Source of the DNA: Prochlorococcus marinus str. MIT 9107
Lineage (GTDB): Bacteria > Cyanobacteriota > Cyanobacteriia > PCC-6307 > Cyanobiaceae
Direction: 5' to 3'
NCBI RefSeq assembly: GCF_000759855.1
Contig: NZ_JNAI01000006.1
Location: 124,001-188,000 of the forward strand
Length of the DNA: 64,000 nt
Part shown: piece by piece, positions 38,484 through 48,813 of the stretch
Numbering within the stretch: the first letter of the stretch is position 1
Layout of the letters: every line of letters starts with the position of its first letter
Position numbers and translations under genes: made by a program
Notes under the pieces: model-generated
Database searches by the model: none
What the model was told of the DNA's origin: nothing
The model's input: the letters and a program-made list of their open reading frames with translations, nothing else

Positions 38484-39845
38484 TTATGTTCTCAATAAGA
38501 ACAAATTCAAAAATGTCAACCCATTCCACAAAGTATGCATAGTGACTGAAGAAAGCAAACTCCCTGAAGCAATACGTGTAATTCCTAGTCCTATACCAAG
38601 AACAAATAATGGCAGCATTTCTCCCAAACTTAAATGAGCCAAAGCGAATATAAATGCTGAAACTATGATGCCCAAAATTATTCCAAAATCTCTTGAAAGA
38701 GTGGGCAGTAAAATACCTCGAAATATAATCTCTTCAAATAAAGGAGCAATGAGAGTTGTAGTAACAAATAAAAGAATAAATGATAAGTAATTATTATTAT
38801 TAAGAACAATTTCCAGCAAAGGGTTACTACCATTCTGGGTCTCAATAAGACTATTCATAATTAGAGAAACCAATAAGACAAAAGGAACTATGGTTAACCA
38901 ACCCTTAATTCCTTGAATAATTGCATCTTTTATTGGCAAGAAATTAAACTGAAAATAATCTTGCTTTAAAATAAATTCACCATTTAAAGATTTAATTTGA
39001 TAATAAACTATCAACAATGGTGGAGTAGCCATAAAAAGATATCCAAAAAATATTTTTAGAGATTGAGATAACTCATTCGAGATATTTTTAGAAAATAGTT
39101 CAACTAAACTTATAGAAAATAAAGGAGATACAACTTCTCCCAAAACAACGAATCCACCTCCAATTAACAAGACCATATCTATTAACTCTAAGTCTAAGGG
39201 TTTAATTTCTTTCCACCCAAATTTTTTCAAAGATATAACTTTCCATAATGTTTTTAAAGCCAGAATTGACCCAATCAATATAGTTAAAAGTGGTATTAAT
39301 CTGATGGCTATTATTTTTAAAAACATTTTGCTTGAAAATGATTTTGTTATTATTGAACTATCATCAAAATCAAATTTCTTGCTTAAAAGGTGATATATAA
39401 ATCTATCATCTTTTAATAAATCAAATTTATCAAAATTTGCTTTATAAGAATTATTATTGGATTTTTTTTCTATTTCATCAATTAATAAATTATAGTTTTC
39501 ATTTTCAAAATCTTTAAATATGTTTTTATCAGTTTTATATTGATTTGAATTTGAAGAAATTATCTGAATTAATTTATTTCTTTCTGTCATTTCATTAAAT
39601 GCAACCTTAGATAAAGCATCATTTATTTCATCAACCGGATCATTTATGATAAAAAATTTTTGAAGATTTGTTGGTATTGATTGGCTAGCTAATTCAACAA
39701 TTTCATATTCTTTTTGACTTATATCAAATGAAACAGATGGTCTACTCAAACTGTCTCTCAAACCTTGTTGCCATACGAAGAAAGTTATGACTAAAGAAAC
39801 TAAAGCCAAAGAAAGTTTTGTCTTAGAAATATTTTTAAAGGTCAT
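38484..39845 (-). CDS. CPBP-family intramembrane glutamic protease
   Basis: A membrane protein of 453 residues. The catalytic motifs of the CAAX-protease/bacteriocin-processing (CPBP, ABI) family are complete: Glu371-Glu372 and Arg376 in FEEIIFRG, His404 in FALAHLS, and His437 and Asn441 in MHTLWN. There is one N-terminal helix, a soluble segment of about 140 residues, then about eight transmembrane helices. Such proteins are common in picocyanobacteria and their substrates are unknown. It is divergent from the phosphatase gene. Confidence 0.9.
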   Translation of the reverse strand: MTFKNISKTKLSLALVSLVITFFVWQQGLRDSLSRPSVSFDISQKEYEIVELASQSIPTNLQKFFIINDPVDEINDALSKVAFNEMTERNKLIQIISSNSNQYKTDKNIFKDFENENYNLLIDEIEKKSNNNSYKANFDKFDLLKDDRFIYHLLSKKFDFDDSSIITKSFSSKMFLKIIAIRLIPLLTILIGSILALKTLWKVISLKKFGWKEIKPLDLELIDMVLLIGGGFVVLGEVVSPLFSISLVELFSKNISNELSQSLKIFFGYLFMATPPLLIVYYQIKSLNGEFILKQDYFQFNFLPIKDAIIQGIKGWLTIVPFVLLVSLIMNSLIETQNGSNPLLEIVLNNNNYLSFILLFVTTTLIAPLFEEIIFRGILLPTLSRDFGIILGIIVSAFIFALAHLSLGEMLPLFVLGIGLGITRIASGSLLSSVTMHTLWNGLTFLNLFLLRT

Positions 39846-39962
39846 AATTTATTATAAAGTTGAAAACTATAGTTAGTTATCATTGAAATTTCTTATTATT
39901 GATATACCTATTTTTATCACGCCATGAGATGATTAAATTATCATCATTCTCAAATTCATATA

Positions 39963-41291
39963 ATGACTATAAGATTAGTTTTGGTTAGACATGGACTAAG
40001 TAGTTTCAATTCAAAAGGATTAATTCAAGGTAGAACAGATGATTCATTATTAACTAAAGAAGGATACGAACAAGCCCTCAAAGCAGGCAAAGCATTATCA
40101 AATATTGATTTTGAAAATATCTATTCTTCCCCTCTTGTGAGAGCCGCAGAAACTGCAAAAACAATAAAAAAGAGCTTTAATAAAGAACAAGATATTATCT
40201 TTGACAAGAATTTATTAGAAGTAGACCTTAGTCAATGGTCTGGTTTAAAAATTGATGAAATAAAAAACAAATTTCCAGAAATTTACCCTATATGGAAAAA
40301 TGATCCAGAGAATCTAATTTTAAGAAGAAATAAAAATGATAACTATAAGCCAATTCAAGAGTTATTTGATCAAGCAAATAATTTTATAGAAGATATTTTA
40401 AAAATTTATTTAGAAAAAGATGATGTCAATATTTTAGTAGTTGGACATAATGCGATTCTAAGATGTTTAATCCTTTTATTATTGGGAAGGCCTAACAAAG
40501 GTTTTAGGAAAATAAGATTAGAGAATGCTTCTTTCTCAATTCTCAATATCTCGAATCATAATAATTCTATTAAGACCCAAATTGAATGCTTAAATCAAAC
40601 GTCCCATCTTAATAAAAATATTCCTATTCAAATTGGAGATTCAAGAATATTTCTCATAAGACATGGTGAAACAACTTGGAACAAAGAAGGCAGATTCCAA
40701 GGCCAAATTGATATTCCTTTAAACTCCAATGGAAAAGATCAGGCAAGGAAGACTTTTGAATATTTGAGAAATATTTCTTTCAACAAGGCATTTTCAAGTT
40801 CAATGCAAAGACCTTACGAGACAGCACAAATAATTCTTCAAAAGAACAAAGGTTTAAAGATAGAAAAAATAAATTCACTTGTAGAAATAAGCCACGGATT
40901 ATGGGAGGGTAAACTAGAAGCAGAGATTAGAGAAAAGTGGCCTATTTTACTTGAAAATTGGCATGAAAAACCTGAAGAAGTAATCATGCCTGAAGGAGAA
41001 TCTATTAAAGATGTTTCAGAAAGGTCCATAGAAGCTTTTAACAAAATCTGTTTGTCTCAAAAAAATAATGATCTCACTCTCGTAGTAGCTCACGATGCAG
41101 TAAATAAAACTCTTATTTGCAATATTCTAGGCATGAATCATTCAAATATCTGGATGATTAAACAAGGAAATGGTGGCATAACTGTGATTGACCTCTTCAA
41201 TGATCCCAGTAAAAGTCCTGTGATTAGCGCTCTAAACATTACAACACACTTGGGAGGGATAATTGATTCAACGGCTTCCGGGGCACTTTAA
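39963..41291 (+). CDS. Two-domain histidine phosphatase (phosphoglycerate-mutase-like)
   Basis: A 442-residue protein made of two histidine-phosphatase domains in tandem. The first catalytic motif is LVRHGLSSFNSKG with His10, the second LIRHGETTWNKEG with His234. Each half also has its second histidine (VVGHNAILR and VVAHDAVNK). The first RHG has Leu-Ser where Glu-Thr is usual, so the N-terminal half may differ in activity. It could be a phosphoglycerate mutase or a phosphatase; the substrate cannot be told. TATAAT at 39957-39962 touches the ATG and may be chance. Confidence 0.85.
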   Translation: MTIRLVLVRHGLSSFNSKGLIQGRTDDSLLTKEGYEQALKAGKALSNIDFENIYSSPLVRAAETAKTIKKSFNKEQDIIFDKNLLEVDLSQWSGLKIDEIKNKFPEIYPIWKNDPENLILRRNKNDNYKPIQELFDQANNFIEDILKIYLEKDDVNILVVGHNAILRCLILLLLGRPNKGFRKIRLENASFSILNISNHNNSIKTQIECLNQTSHLNKNIPIQIGDSRIFLIRHGETTWNKEGRFQGQIDIPLNSNGKDQARKTFEYLRNISFNKAFSSSMQRPYETAQIILQKNKGLKIEKINSLVEISHGLWEGKLEAEIREKWPILLENWHEKPEEVIMPEGESIKDVSERSIEAFNKICLSQKNNDLTLVVAHDAVNKTLICNILGMNHSNIWMIKQGNGGITVIDLFNDPSKSPVISALNITTHLGGIIDSTASGAL

Positions 41292-41347
41292 ATAAAAACA
41301 TTTTTGAAAACAAATAATGTCATCAAGTCTGAGTAAGAAATAGGTCT

Positions 41348-42007
41348 TTATTTATGGAAAAAGCCAACCTTATTAAGAGGCCAAAATCTTAAATAAGCTT
41401 TCCCAATAATCTCCTTTTTATGAAGAAATTTACTTCCAGGCCAATATCTTCCATCCCAGCTATTTGACCTATTATCGCCTAAAACTAAAAAATGATCTTT
41501 GGGGACTTTTTGATTTTCAAATGAACCACATCTATTAAAAAAGGAAGATGAACACTTATAAGATACATAAGGTTCAGGAATTAATTTATTATTTATTATT
41601 ACTTCACCTTTATTATTAATACTAACCATTTCCCCAGGGAGTGCCACTATTCTCTTAATATATGCATCGCAAGCTTGATCCCTTAAACCAGGAATAAAGG
41701 ACATTGGAGGAAAACTCATAAAAAAACAATATCTTTTATTTGGTAAAGCATTAGATCTTGACGAAATTAGTTTTTCATCAAATGAGTAAGGAGATTTAAA
41801 AACGACAATATCTCCTCTTTTTGGCAAAGAGTTCTTTATAGAGAATTTTTCAACAATTAACCTATCATTTATTTGTAATTCCGGGAGCATAGAACCAGAG
41901 GGAATATAACGAGGTTCTGCGAAATATGATCTACAAGACGAAACAAAAAAAGTCAAAAAAATTAGTAGACCCCATTCTTTTATAAAACTTTTAATAGAAG
42001 CATGCAT
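41348..42007 (-). CDS. lepB: Signal peptidase I
   Basis: This membrane serine protease of 219 residues removes signal peptides from exported proteins. Present are the N-terminal helix, the catalytic serine in YIPSGSMLPELQ, the catalytic lysine in YIKRIVALPGEMVSI and the GDNRSNSWDGRYWP box. The ATG at 42007 was preferred over the TTG one codon earlier. It is followed by convergent neighbours, with 56 bases to the phosphatase gene. Confidence 0.96.
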   Translation of the reverse strand: MHASIKSFIKEWGLLIFLTFFVSSCRSYFAEPRYIPSGSMLPELQINDRLIVEKFSIKNSLPKRGDIVVFKSPYSFDEKLISSRSNALPNKRYCFFMSFPPMSFIPGLRDQACDAYIKRIVALPGEMVSINNKGEVIINNKLIPEPYVSYKCSSSFFNRCGSFENQKVPKDHFLVLGDNRSNSWDGRYWPGSKFLHKKEIIGKAYLRFWPLNKVGFFHK

Positions 42008-42035
42008 CAATTTTTAAAAGAGTAGATTTTTTAAT

Positions 42036-42392
42036 TTATATAAATTGTTTAGCATATTCAATTTCTTTAAATCCTAATATTACTTTTTTTTCTTCGTAAA
42101 TCAAAAATGGTCTTTTTATTAATTTGCCATCACTTAATAAAAGTTTAATAATTTTTTCCCTCGATAAACCATAAATATCGATATTAAGAGATTTAAAGGC
42201 TTTACCTCTCGTATTGAAAATCCTTTTTTTATCTGCAGAGTATTGTTCTAAAGCTAGATTTAAATAATTAAATGGAGGGGGTTCTTTTACAATATCAATT
42301 AAATGGTATTCGAAATCTTTTTTATCAAGCCACTTTGCCGCTTTTCGGCAAGTAGAGCATTTTAAATAACTATAAAAAATTATTTTTTTCAA
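42036..42392 (-). CDS. Spx/MgsR/ArsC-like thioredoxin-fold protein
   Basis: A cytoplasmic protein of 118 residues of the arsenate-reductase-like superfamily. The redox motif is YLKCSTCRKAAKWLD (CxxC near residues 11-14). It resembles the Spx/MgsR/YffB group more than the arsenate reductases proper. Its function in cyanobacteria is not settled. The TTG start overlaps the stop of the pyrophosphatase paralogue (TTGA), so the two are co-translated. Confidence 0.82.
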   Translation of the reverse strand: MKKIIFYSYLKCSTCRKAAKWLDKKDFEYHLIDIVKEPPPFNYLNLALEQYSADKKRIFNTRGKAFKSLNIDIYGLSREKIIKLLLSDGKLIKRPFLIYEEKKVILGFKEIEYAKQFI

Positions 42393-42943
42393 TTTACTTT
42401 ACTAATGGCTGACTTCTTGAGAACTTTAAAGTTTTTCTTTTTTAGGGGTATACAATTTTTCAATAAATTTTCAATTACATCAAAGTCCCTCCAACCATCA
42501 ATTTGAACTGTTCGTCCATCAAGTCCTTTACTAGTTCTAAAAAATTCAGCAACATCCTCAAGCTGATTAGGAGCAATTTGATTGATACTGACTATATTAG
42601 CCTGTCTAGGATTAGCCATCGGCACACATAAAAGTTTCCCGTCATATGCACCACAATCATGCATATCCAAAACTCCAATAGGTCTAGCTTTTATTAGACA
42701 ACCAGCAAACGTAGGCTCATCCATTATCACCATTGCATCAAGAGGAGCTCCATCATCAGCTAGTGTATTTGGTATAAAGCCATAATCAAAGGGGTACCTT
42801 ACTGAAGAATGTAATACTCTATCTAATGCCATTATTCCTGCTTCAGAGCAATATTCATATTTATTCCTACTTCCTGCAGGTATTTCAACAACTATATTTA
42901 CGATTCCCTTCATTGGAGATGGAGGTATGGAACTAAGATCCAT
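42389..42943 (-). CDS. Inorganic pyrophosphatase paralogue with altered active site
   Basis: A 184-residue family I soluble pyrophosphatase by sequence (VEIPAGSRNKYEY, LDRVL, YPFDYGFIPNTL). The metal-binding motif is DDGAPLDAM, so Ala66 replaces the aspartate equivalent to E. coli Asp67, which activates the attacking water. The later HYKDLE-type segment is FRTSKGLDG, so the Tyr141 equivalent is Ser. Other metal aspartates (Asp64, Asp69) and the lysine remain. It may be weakly active, inactive or regulatory. The fully conserved paralogue lies at 57686. It overlaps both neighbours. Confidence 0.9.
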   Translation of the reverse strand: MDLSSIPPSPMKGIVNIVVEIPAGSRNKYEYCSEAGIMALDRVLHSSVRYPFDYGFIPNTLADDGAPLDAMVIMDEPTFAGCLIKARPIGVLDMHDCGAYDGKLLCVPMANPRQANIVSINQIAPNQLEDVAEFFRTSKGLDGRTVQIDGWRDFDVIENLLKNCIPLKKKNFKVLKKSAISKVN

Positions 42944-43187
42944 CTTTTTTAAAATCTTTATTAAAAATTACCTCGCTTCCTTGAGAGAAAGGTCTTCCAA
43001 TTAAAATACTGATTGAAGGTAATAAAAATGTCAAAAAAGCAAAAATAATACCTACAGATGTTATTGATAAACTCCTTATACTTAAGGGGTCATCATCATC
43101 TGTTTCAAAATCACTTTGAGCAAAACCAAGAGAAGATTCTTCGCTTAATTTACTTTTTATAAAGTGCTTTGATTTCGTATAACTCAA
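42933..43187 (-). CDS. Small membrane protein, unknown
   Basis: An 84-residue protein with a polar, acidic first 40 residues (FETDDDDPLSIRSLS) and one transmembrane helix (about 44-65, VGIIFAFLTFLLPSISILIG), then a short charged tail. Its end overlaps the pyrophosphatase start by 11 bases. The start is TTG. I know of no function, though small proteins of this kind are conserved in marine picocyanobacteria. Confidence 0.65.
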   Translation of the reverse strand: MSYTKSKHFIKSKLSEESSLGFAQSDFETDDDDPLSIRSLSITSVGIIFAFLTFLLPSISILIGRPFSQGSEVIFNKDFKKDGS

Positions 43188-43284
43188 GAACTCTTAATTG
43201 GTAAAGGTTAAGGAGATAATTGAACATCATTATTCTACAATCTATATGTCAATAAATCAAAACATTCTTTAGTAGTTTTTTTGA

Positions 43285-43635
43285 TTATTCTTTTTCTAGT
43301 AAGGACCTAATACATTTTAATTCGTCTAATATTTGAATCAATATATTTTGAGCAGCTGAAGAGGGTGTATTAAATACTTCTACAGTGACTTCCTTAATTC
43401 TTAAAATATCTTTTGCAAATCTTGCAACTTCATTGGGATGGAATTGTAGAGGATCTTTTTGATCAGTTCTAAATTCGGGATTTAATTTCCTTGGATTAAA
43501 GCTAGGGTTTAAGTTCCTTAAATCAGTATTGGTATACCTATAAACAGAAGCTCTTGATCTGTTTAAGTATTTTTGAACTTCATCAATACCTACTAATTCC
43601 TCTTCGCTAGAAATATTCGAATCTATATTTTCCAT
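43285..43635 (-). CDS. Helix-turn-helix domain protein
   Basis: A 116-residue protein. Residues 14-36 (LVGIDEVQKYLNRSRASVYRYTN) look like the winged HTH of MerR/excisionase-type DNA-binding proteins. After that come a proline- and asparagine-rich link and a helical C-terminus (AAQNILIQILDELKCIRSLLEKE) that could dimerise. It is probably a small transcription regulator. It is divergent from proS with 177 bases between starts. No target is evident. Confidence 0.75.
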   Translation of the reverse strand: MENIDSNISSEEELVGIDEVQKYLNRSRASVYRYTNTDLRNLNPSFNPRKLNPEFRTDQKDPLQFHPNEVARFAKDILRIKEVTVEVFNTPSSAAQNILIQILDELKCIRSLLEKE

Positions 43636-43812
43636 AACCTTAATTAAGAAAATGTTTTAAAAATAAAGAACTTTTTTAGAAGTGTGAACTTCATTACTGA
43701 AGAAAATAGCAGAAAGAATATCTATAGACTAGCCGCGTTGAGGGACTCAAGACACTTTAAATTTTTTTTTCGTCTTAATTGATAAAATTAACATTACTTA
43801 GGGATTTTTTGT

Positions 43813-45615
43813 ATGCGCGTGACCACCTCATTTCCTCTGGGGACACTTCGTGACACACCTTCTGAAGCTGAGATTATTTCACATCAATTACTTTTAAAAG
43901 CTGGTTACATTCGCAGAGTTAACAGTGGTATTTACGCATACATGCCAATAATGCTTAGAGTTATTGAGAAAATATCAGCAATAATAGAAAAAGAACTCAA
44001 TAATATTGGTTGCACTAAATTACTCTTACCCCAACTGCATCCAGCAGATTTATGGAAAAAAAGTGAAAGGTGGGAAGGTTATACTGCTGGGGAAGGAATA
44101 ATGTTTAACCTAAAAGATAGACAAGGGAAAGAATTTGGGTTAGCCCCAACTCACGAAGAAGTGATAACGAGTATTGCATCAGAGATCATTAGCTCCTATA
44201 AGCAATTACCTCAATGTTTTTATCAAATTCAAACCAAATTTAGAGATGAAATACGGCCAAGGTTTGGATTAATGAGAAGTAGAGAATTTATAATGAAAGA
44301 TGCTTATTCATTCCATTCTTCAGGAAATGATTTAGCTTTATTTTATGAGAGGGTAGGCAGAGCTTATGAAAATATTTTTAAATATTGCGGACTTCAGACA
44401 GTAGGGGTTGAAGCTGATAGTGGAGCTATTGGCGGGGCCTCCTCCAAAGAATTTATGGTCACTGCAGATGCTGGTGAAGATTCCATCTTGTTTACTCAAA
44501 GCGGTTCTTATGCTGCAAATATCGAAAAAGCTGTTTCTATACCCTCTAAACCTATTCCATTACAAGAAAATATTTCAGGGTGGCTAGAAACACCTCAACA
44601 AAAAACAATCCTAGAAGTTTGTAAGAATAATAATTTAGAAGCTAGCCAGATTATTAAAGTCGTAGTATTCCTTGCGAAGTTCGAAGATAAATCAGAGGTC
44701 CCAATTCTTGCTTGCATAAGAGGCGATCAACATATTAATGAAGTAAAACTTTTTAACTTTATAAATAAACTTAAGAGTTCCAACCTCCTTAATCTTCATA
44801 AAATTGAGGATAAAAAAATTATCGAAAAAAACCTAGTAAATTTTCCTTTAGGTTTTATTGGACCAGACTTAGATAATAAAATTATTAAAGAGAATTCTAA
44901 TTGGGATAAAACATGGACGAGAATAATTGATAATTCTGCAAGTAGTCTTTCAAAGTTTATAAGTGGCGGGAATAAAGTTAATTTCCATAAAGTTTATCAA
45001 AAATATTCTTTTGCTTCAAAAGATTATCTAATTGAGGATATACGTAATGCTAAAAAAGGAGATAAAATAAAAACCAGTGATGATGAGCAACTTAAAGAAA
45101 CAAAAGGTATAGAGATAGGGCATATTTTCCAACTAGGTCAAAAATATAGTGAAAAATTAAATGCAAAGTTTTCTGATAAAGATGGTCAGTTAAAAAATCT
45201 CTGGATGGGTTGTTATGGAATTGGAGTAACAAGAATAGCCCAAGCTTCTATTGAACAGAATTATGATCAAAAAGGAATTTGTTGGCCTATCCAGATTTCA
45301 CCATTTGAAGTTATTATAATTCCAACTAACTTAAAAGATCCAACACAAAGAGAGTTAACTGAGCAAGTATATAAAATTTTTAAAATTAATAAAATTGATG
45401 TTCTTCTTGATGATAGAGAAGATAGAGCGGGTGTGAAGTTTAAAGATGCAGAATTAATTGGAATTCCTTTTCAGATAATTGTTGGAAGAGATTCTGTTAA
45501 CAACGAAGTAGAACTTATATGCAGAACAAATAATACCAAATTAAAAATTAGTGCCAATAAATTGTTGGAAACATTTATTTCGGAATCAGAAATAATGTAC
45601 AATAAATATTCTTAA
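43813..45615 (+). CDS. proS: Prolyl-tRNA synthetase
   Basis: A class II synthetase of 600 residues, of the bacterial type with an insertion domain (about 225-385) that edits Ala-tRNAPro in this family. The class II motifs are visible: LLPQLHPADLWKKSERW, APTHEEVITSI, FRDEIRPRFGLMRSREFIMKDAYSFH and GCYGIGVTRI. The C-terminal anticodon-binding domain (VIIIPTNLKD..VLLDDREDRAGVKFKDAELIGIPF) is intact. It is followed 25 bases later by psb27. Confidence 0.98.
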   Translation: MRVTTSFPLGTLRDTPSEAEIISHQLLLKAGYIRRVNSGIYAYMPIMLRVIEKISAIIEKELNNIGCTKLLLPQLHPADLWKKSERWEGYTAGEGIMFNLKDRQGKEFGLAPTHEEVITSIASEIISSYKQLPQCFYQIQTKFRDEIRPRFGLMRSREFIMKDAYSFHSSGNDLALFYERVGRAYENIFKYCGLQTVGVEADSGAIGGASSKEFMVTADAGEDSILFTQSGSYAANIEKAVSIPSKPIPLQENISGWLETPQQKTILEVCKNNNLEASQIIKVVVFLAKFEDKSEVPILACIRGDQHINEVKLFNFINKLKSSNLLNLHKIEDKKIIEKNLVNFPLGFIGPDLDNKIIKENSNWDKTWTRIIDNSASSLSKFISGGNKVNFHKVYQKYSFASKDYLIEDIRNAKKGDKIKTSDDEQLKETKGIEIGHIFQLGQKYSEKLNAKFSDKDGQLKNLWMGCYGIGVTRIAQASIEQNYDQKGICWPIQISPFEVIIIPTNLKDPTQRELTEQVYKIFKINKIDVLLDDREDRAGVKFKDAELIGIPFQIIVGRDSVNNEVELICRTNNTKLKISANKLLETFISESEIMYNKYS

Positions 45616-45640
45616 AGTTAAATTTTTTGGGAGCTAAGTT

Positions 45641-46078
45641 ATGTTACTCAAATGGACATCAGGATTAATTTTCAAGAATCTTACCAAAGCTATATCTTTT
45701 TCACTGTCCTCGATTCTTGTTTTTACATTATTTAATTCCCCCTCCATAGCTGCAAAAACCTCAATGACAGGTGACTATACAAAAGATACAATTTCGGTAG
45801 TTAAAACATTACAAACAGCTGTTGACACTCCAAAAGATTCTCCAAATAAGGATGAAGTAAGAAGTGAGGCTCTTACCCTTATAACTGATTATATTTCTAG
45901 ATACAGAAATAGAGGTATGGTGAACAAGACTCAATCTTTTACTACTATGCAAACAGCATTAAATGCAATGGCAGGCCATTACAAAAACTTTGCAAGTAGA
46001 CCTTTACCAGATAAACTTAAGGAGCGTTTAACAAAAGAATTTTCTCTTGCTGAAAAAATGGTTCTTAGAGAAAGTTGA
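45641..46078 (+). CDS. psb27: Photosystem II assembly protein Psb27
   Basis: A 145-residue protein that binds CP43 on assembly intermediates of photosystem II in the thylakoid lumen. The signal region is long, about residues 1-38, and ends FNSPSIAAKTS. It has no cysteine, so it lacks the lipobox of freshwater cyanobacterial Psb27 and is probably processed by signal peptidase I. The four-helix domain begins DYTKDTISVVKTLQTAV, with the family segment YISRYRN at about residue 86. It lies 25 bases after proS. Confidence 0.93.
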   Translation: MLLKWTSGLIFKNLTKAISFSLSSILVFTLFNSPSIAAKTSMTGDYTKDTISVVKTLQTAVDTPKDSPNKDEVRSEALTLITDYISRYRNRGMVNKTQSFTTMQTALNAMAGHYKNFASRPLPDKLKERLTKEFSLAEKMVLRES

Positions 46079-46105
46079 TACAATTCATTTACTTTTTAAA
46101 AGTAA

Positions 46106-47470
<1,365 letters not shown>

Positions 47471-47484
47471 TAGAGTTAAGATCA

Positions 47485-48504
47485 ATGAGGGATTCCTTTA
47501 GACATTTTGAAGAAAATAAAAAAACTGACCTTATTGGTCTGGGCAACGCAATAGTTGATATTATTGTCAATATTGAAGATGAGTTTCTTAAGATAAATAA
47601 TCTGGAGAAAGGATCAATGAATCTCATTAATTCTGATGAATCTCAGAGATTGTTAAAGCATTGCGAAGTCATCAAACAAATATCAGGGGGGTCTTCAGCA
47701 AATACCGTTGTATGTTTAGCAGAATTAGGTAATGATGTGCAGTTTATTGGAAGGGTAAAAAATGACCAATTTGGGAATTTCTTTTCTTCTGATATAAAAA
47801 AAAGTAAAACAATATTTAATACTCCCCCAACGAATAAAGGGGCTTCAACAGCTCATTCAATTATATTGATCACACCTGATGCTCAAAGAACTATGTGCAC
47901 CTATCTAGGAGCATCTATAGAGTTTGAACCAAAAGACATTGATTTTAGTTTAATCAAGGAGAGTAAATACTTGTATTTAGAGGGCTATTTATGGGACAGC
48001 GAATTAGCTAAAAATGCTTTTCTTAAAGCCGCTCAAATCGCAAAACTATCTAATACAAAAATAATCCTTTCATTGTCTGATGCATTTTGTGTAGATAGAC
48101 ATCGAGAGAGTTTCTTAAAATTAATTGATAACTATGTAGATATAGTTTTTTGTAATGAATCCGAGGTTTTAAGTCTATTTAAAAAGGATAAATTAGCAAC
48201 CTGCCAAGGAGACCTCTCTTCCTTGTGTGAATTAGTGGTAGTAACTTTAGGTAGCAATGGTTCTCTCGTAATAAACAAAAATGATGTAGAAGTAGTTAGA
48301 TCAATTACTAAAGGGGAAATTCTTGATACTACAGGAGCGGGAGATATTTATGCCGGAGGATTTATTCATGGATTAATAAACAATTATTCCCTCAAAAAAT
48401 GCGGGGAGATCGGTTCAATTTGTGCGGGACAAATCATTACACAATTAGGATCAAGATCCAATATTGATCTTAGAGAGTTATTAAAAATAAGTTTAATCAA
48501 ATAG
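47485..48504 (+). CDS. PfkB-family carbohydrate/nucleoside kinase
   Basis: A ribokinase-fold kinase of 339 residues. It has the N-terminal LIGLGNAIVDIIV, the substrate-site QISGGSSANTVVCLAELG and the catalytic DTTGAGDIYAGGFIHG with the GAGD anion hole and base aspartate. The asparagine-rich first motif resembles adenosine-kinase-like members, and its place after purA would suit a nucleoside substrate, but this is inference. Its end overlaps the cutA end (convergent) by 8 bases. Confidence 0.88.
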   Translation: MRDSFRHFEENKKTDLIGLGNAIVDIIVNIEDEFLKINNLEKGSMNLINSDESQRLLKHCEVIKQISGGSSANTVVCLAELGNDVQFIGRVKNDQFGNFFSSDIKKSKTIFNTPPTNKGASTAHSIILITPDAQRTMCTYLGASIEFEPKDIDFSLIKESKYLYLEGYLWDSELAKNAFLKAAQIAKLSNTKIILSLSDAFCVDRHRESFLKLIDNYVDIVFCNESEVLSLFKKDKLATCQGDLSSLCELVVVTLGSNGSLVINKNDVEVVRSITKGEILDTTGAGDIYAGGFIHGLINNYSLKKCGEIGSICAGQIITQLGSRSNIDLRELLKISLIK

Positions 48505-48802
48505 TCTTATTCAACCAATCGTAATATTTCATCTCAGTATGGTATTTTTTGTAAATAATTTGAGGGACATCATATGTAGAAATTTCATGTAAGAAATGAA
48601 TTAATTTATCTTTAAATTCTGGTTTGCTTTTTATTGTGATTTCAAACTCTTTAGTTTCTTCAAAAGCACCATCCCACTCGTAAATTGAAAAAATTCGCTT
48701 AATAGAAACACAAGCTGCAAGTTTATTTTGGATGAGTAACTTAGCCAATCTCAAAGCATTTATCCTACTTGATTCAGTTGTGATCAGAATTAATACTTCC
48801 AT
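48497..48802 (-). CDS. cutA: CutA-like divalent-cation tolerance protein
   Basis: A protein of 101 residues forming the trimeric CutA1 fold. Landmarks are TTESSRINALRLAKLLIQNKLAACVS and the later WDGAFEETKEFEITIKSK and YDVPQIIYK. The true physiological role is uncertain despite the historic link to copper tolerance. The ATG at 48802 is preferred to an upstream TTG. It overlaps the PfkB gene tail, and the cobK stop lies just upstream. Confidence 0.92.
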   Translation of the reverse strand: MEVLILITTESSRINALRLAKLLIQNKLAACVSIKRIFSIYEWDGAFEETKEFEITIKSKPEFKDKLIHFLHEISTYDVPQIIYKKYHTEMKYYDWLNKTI

Positions 48803-48813
48803 AATAAAAAAAA

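Noticed and set aside
43731-43771. TTGAG-GGA-CTCAA hairpin followed by a run of T before proS
   Set aside because: The stem has only five pairs and is separated from the T-run by about 10 bases, so it is not a convincing terminator or small RNA.
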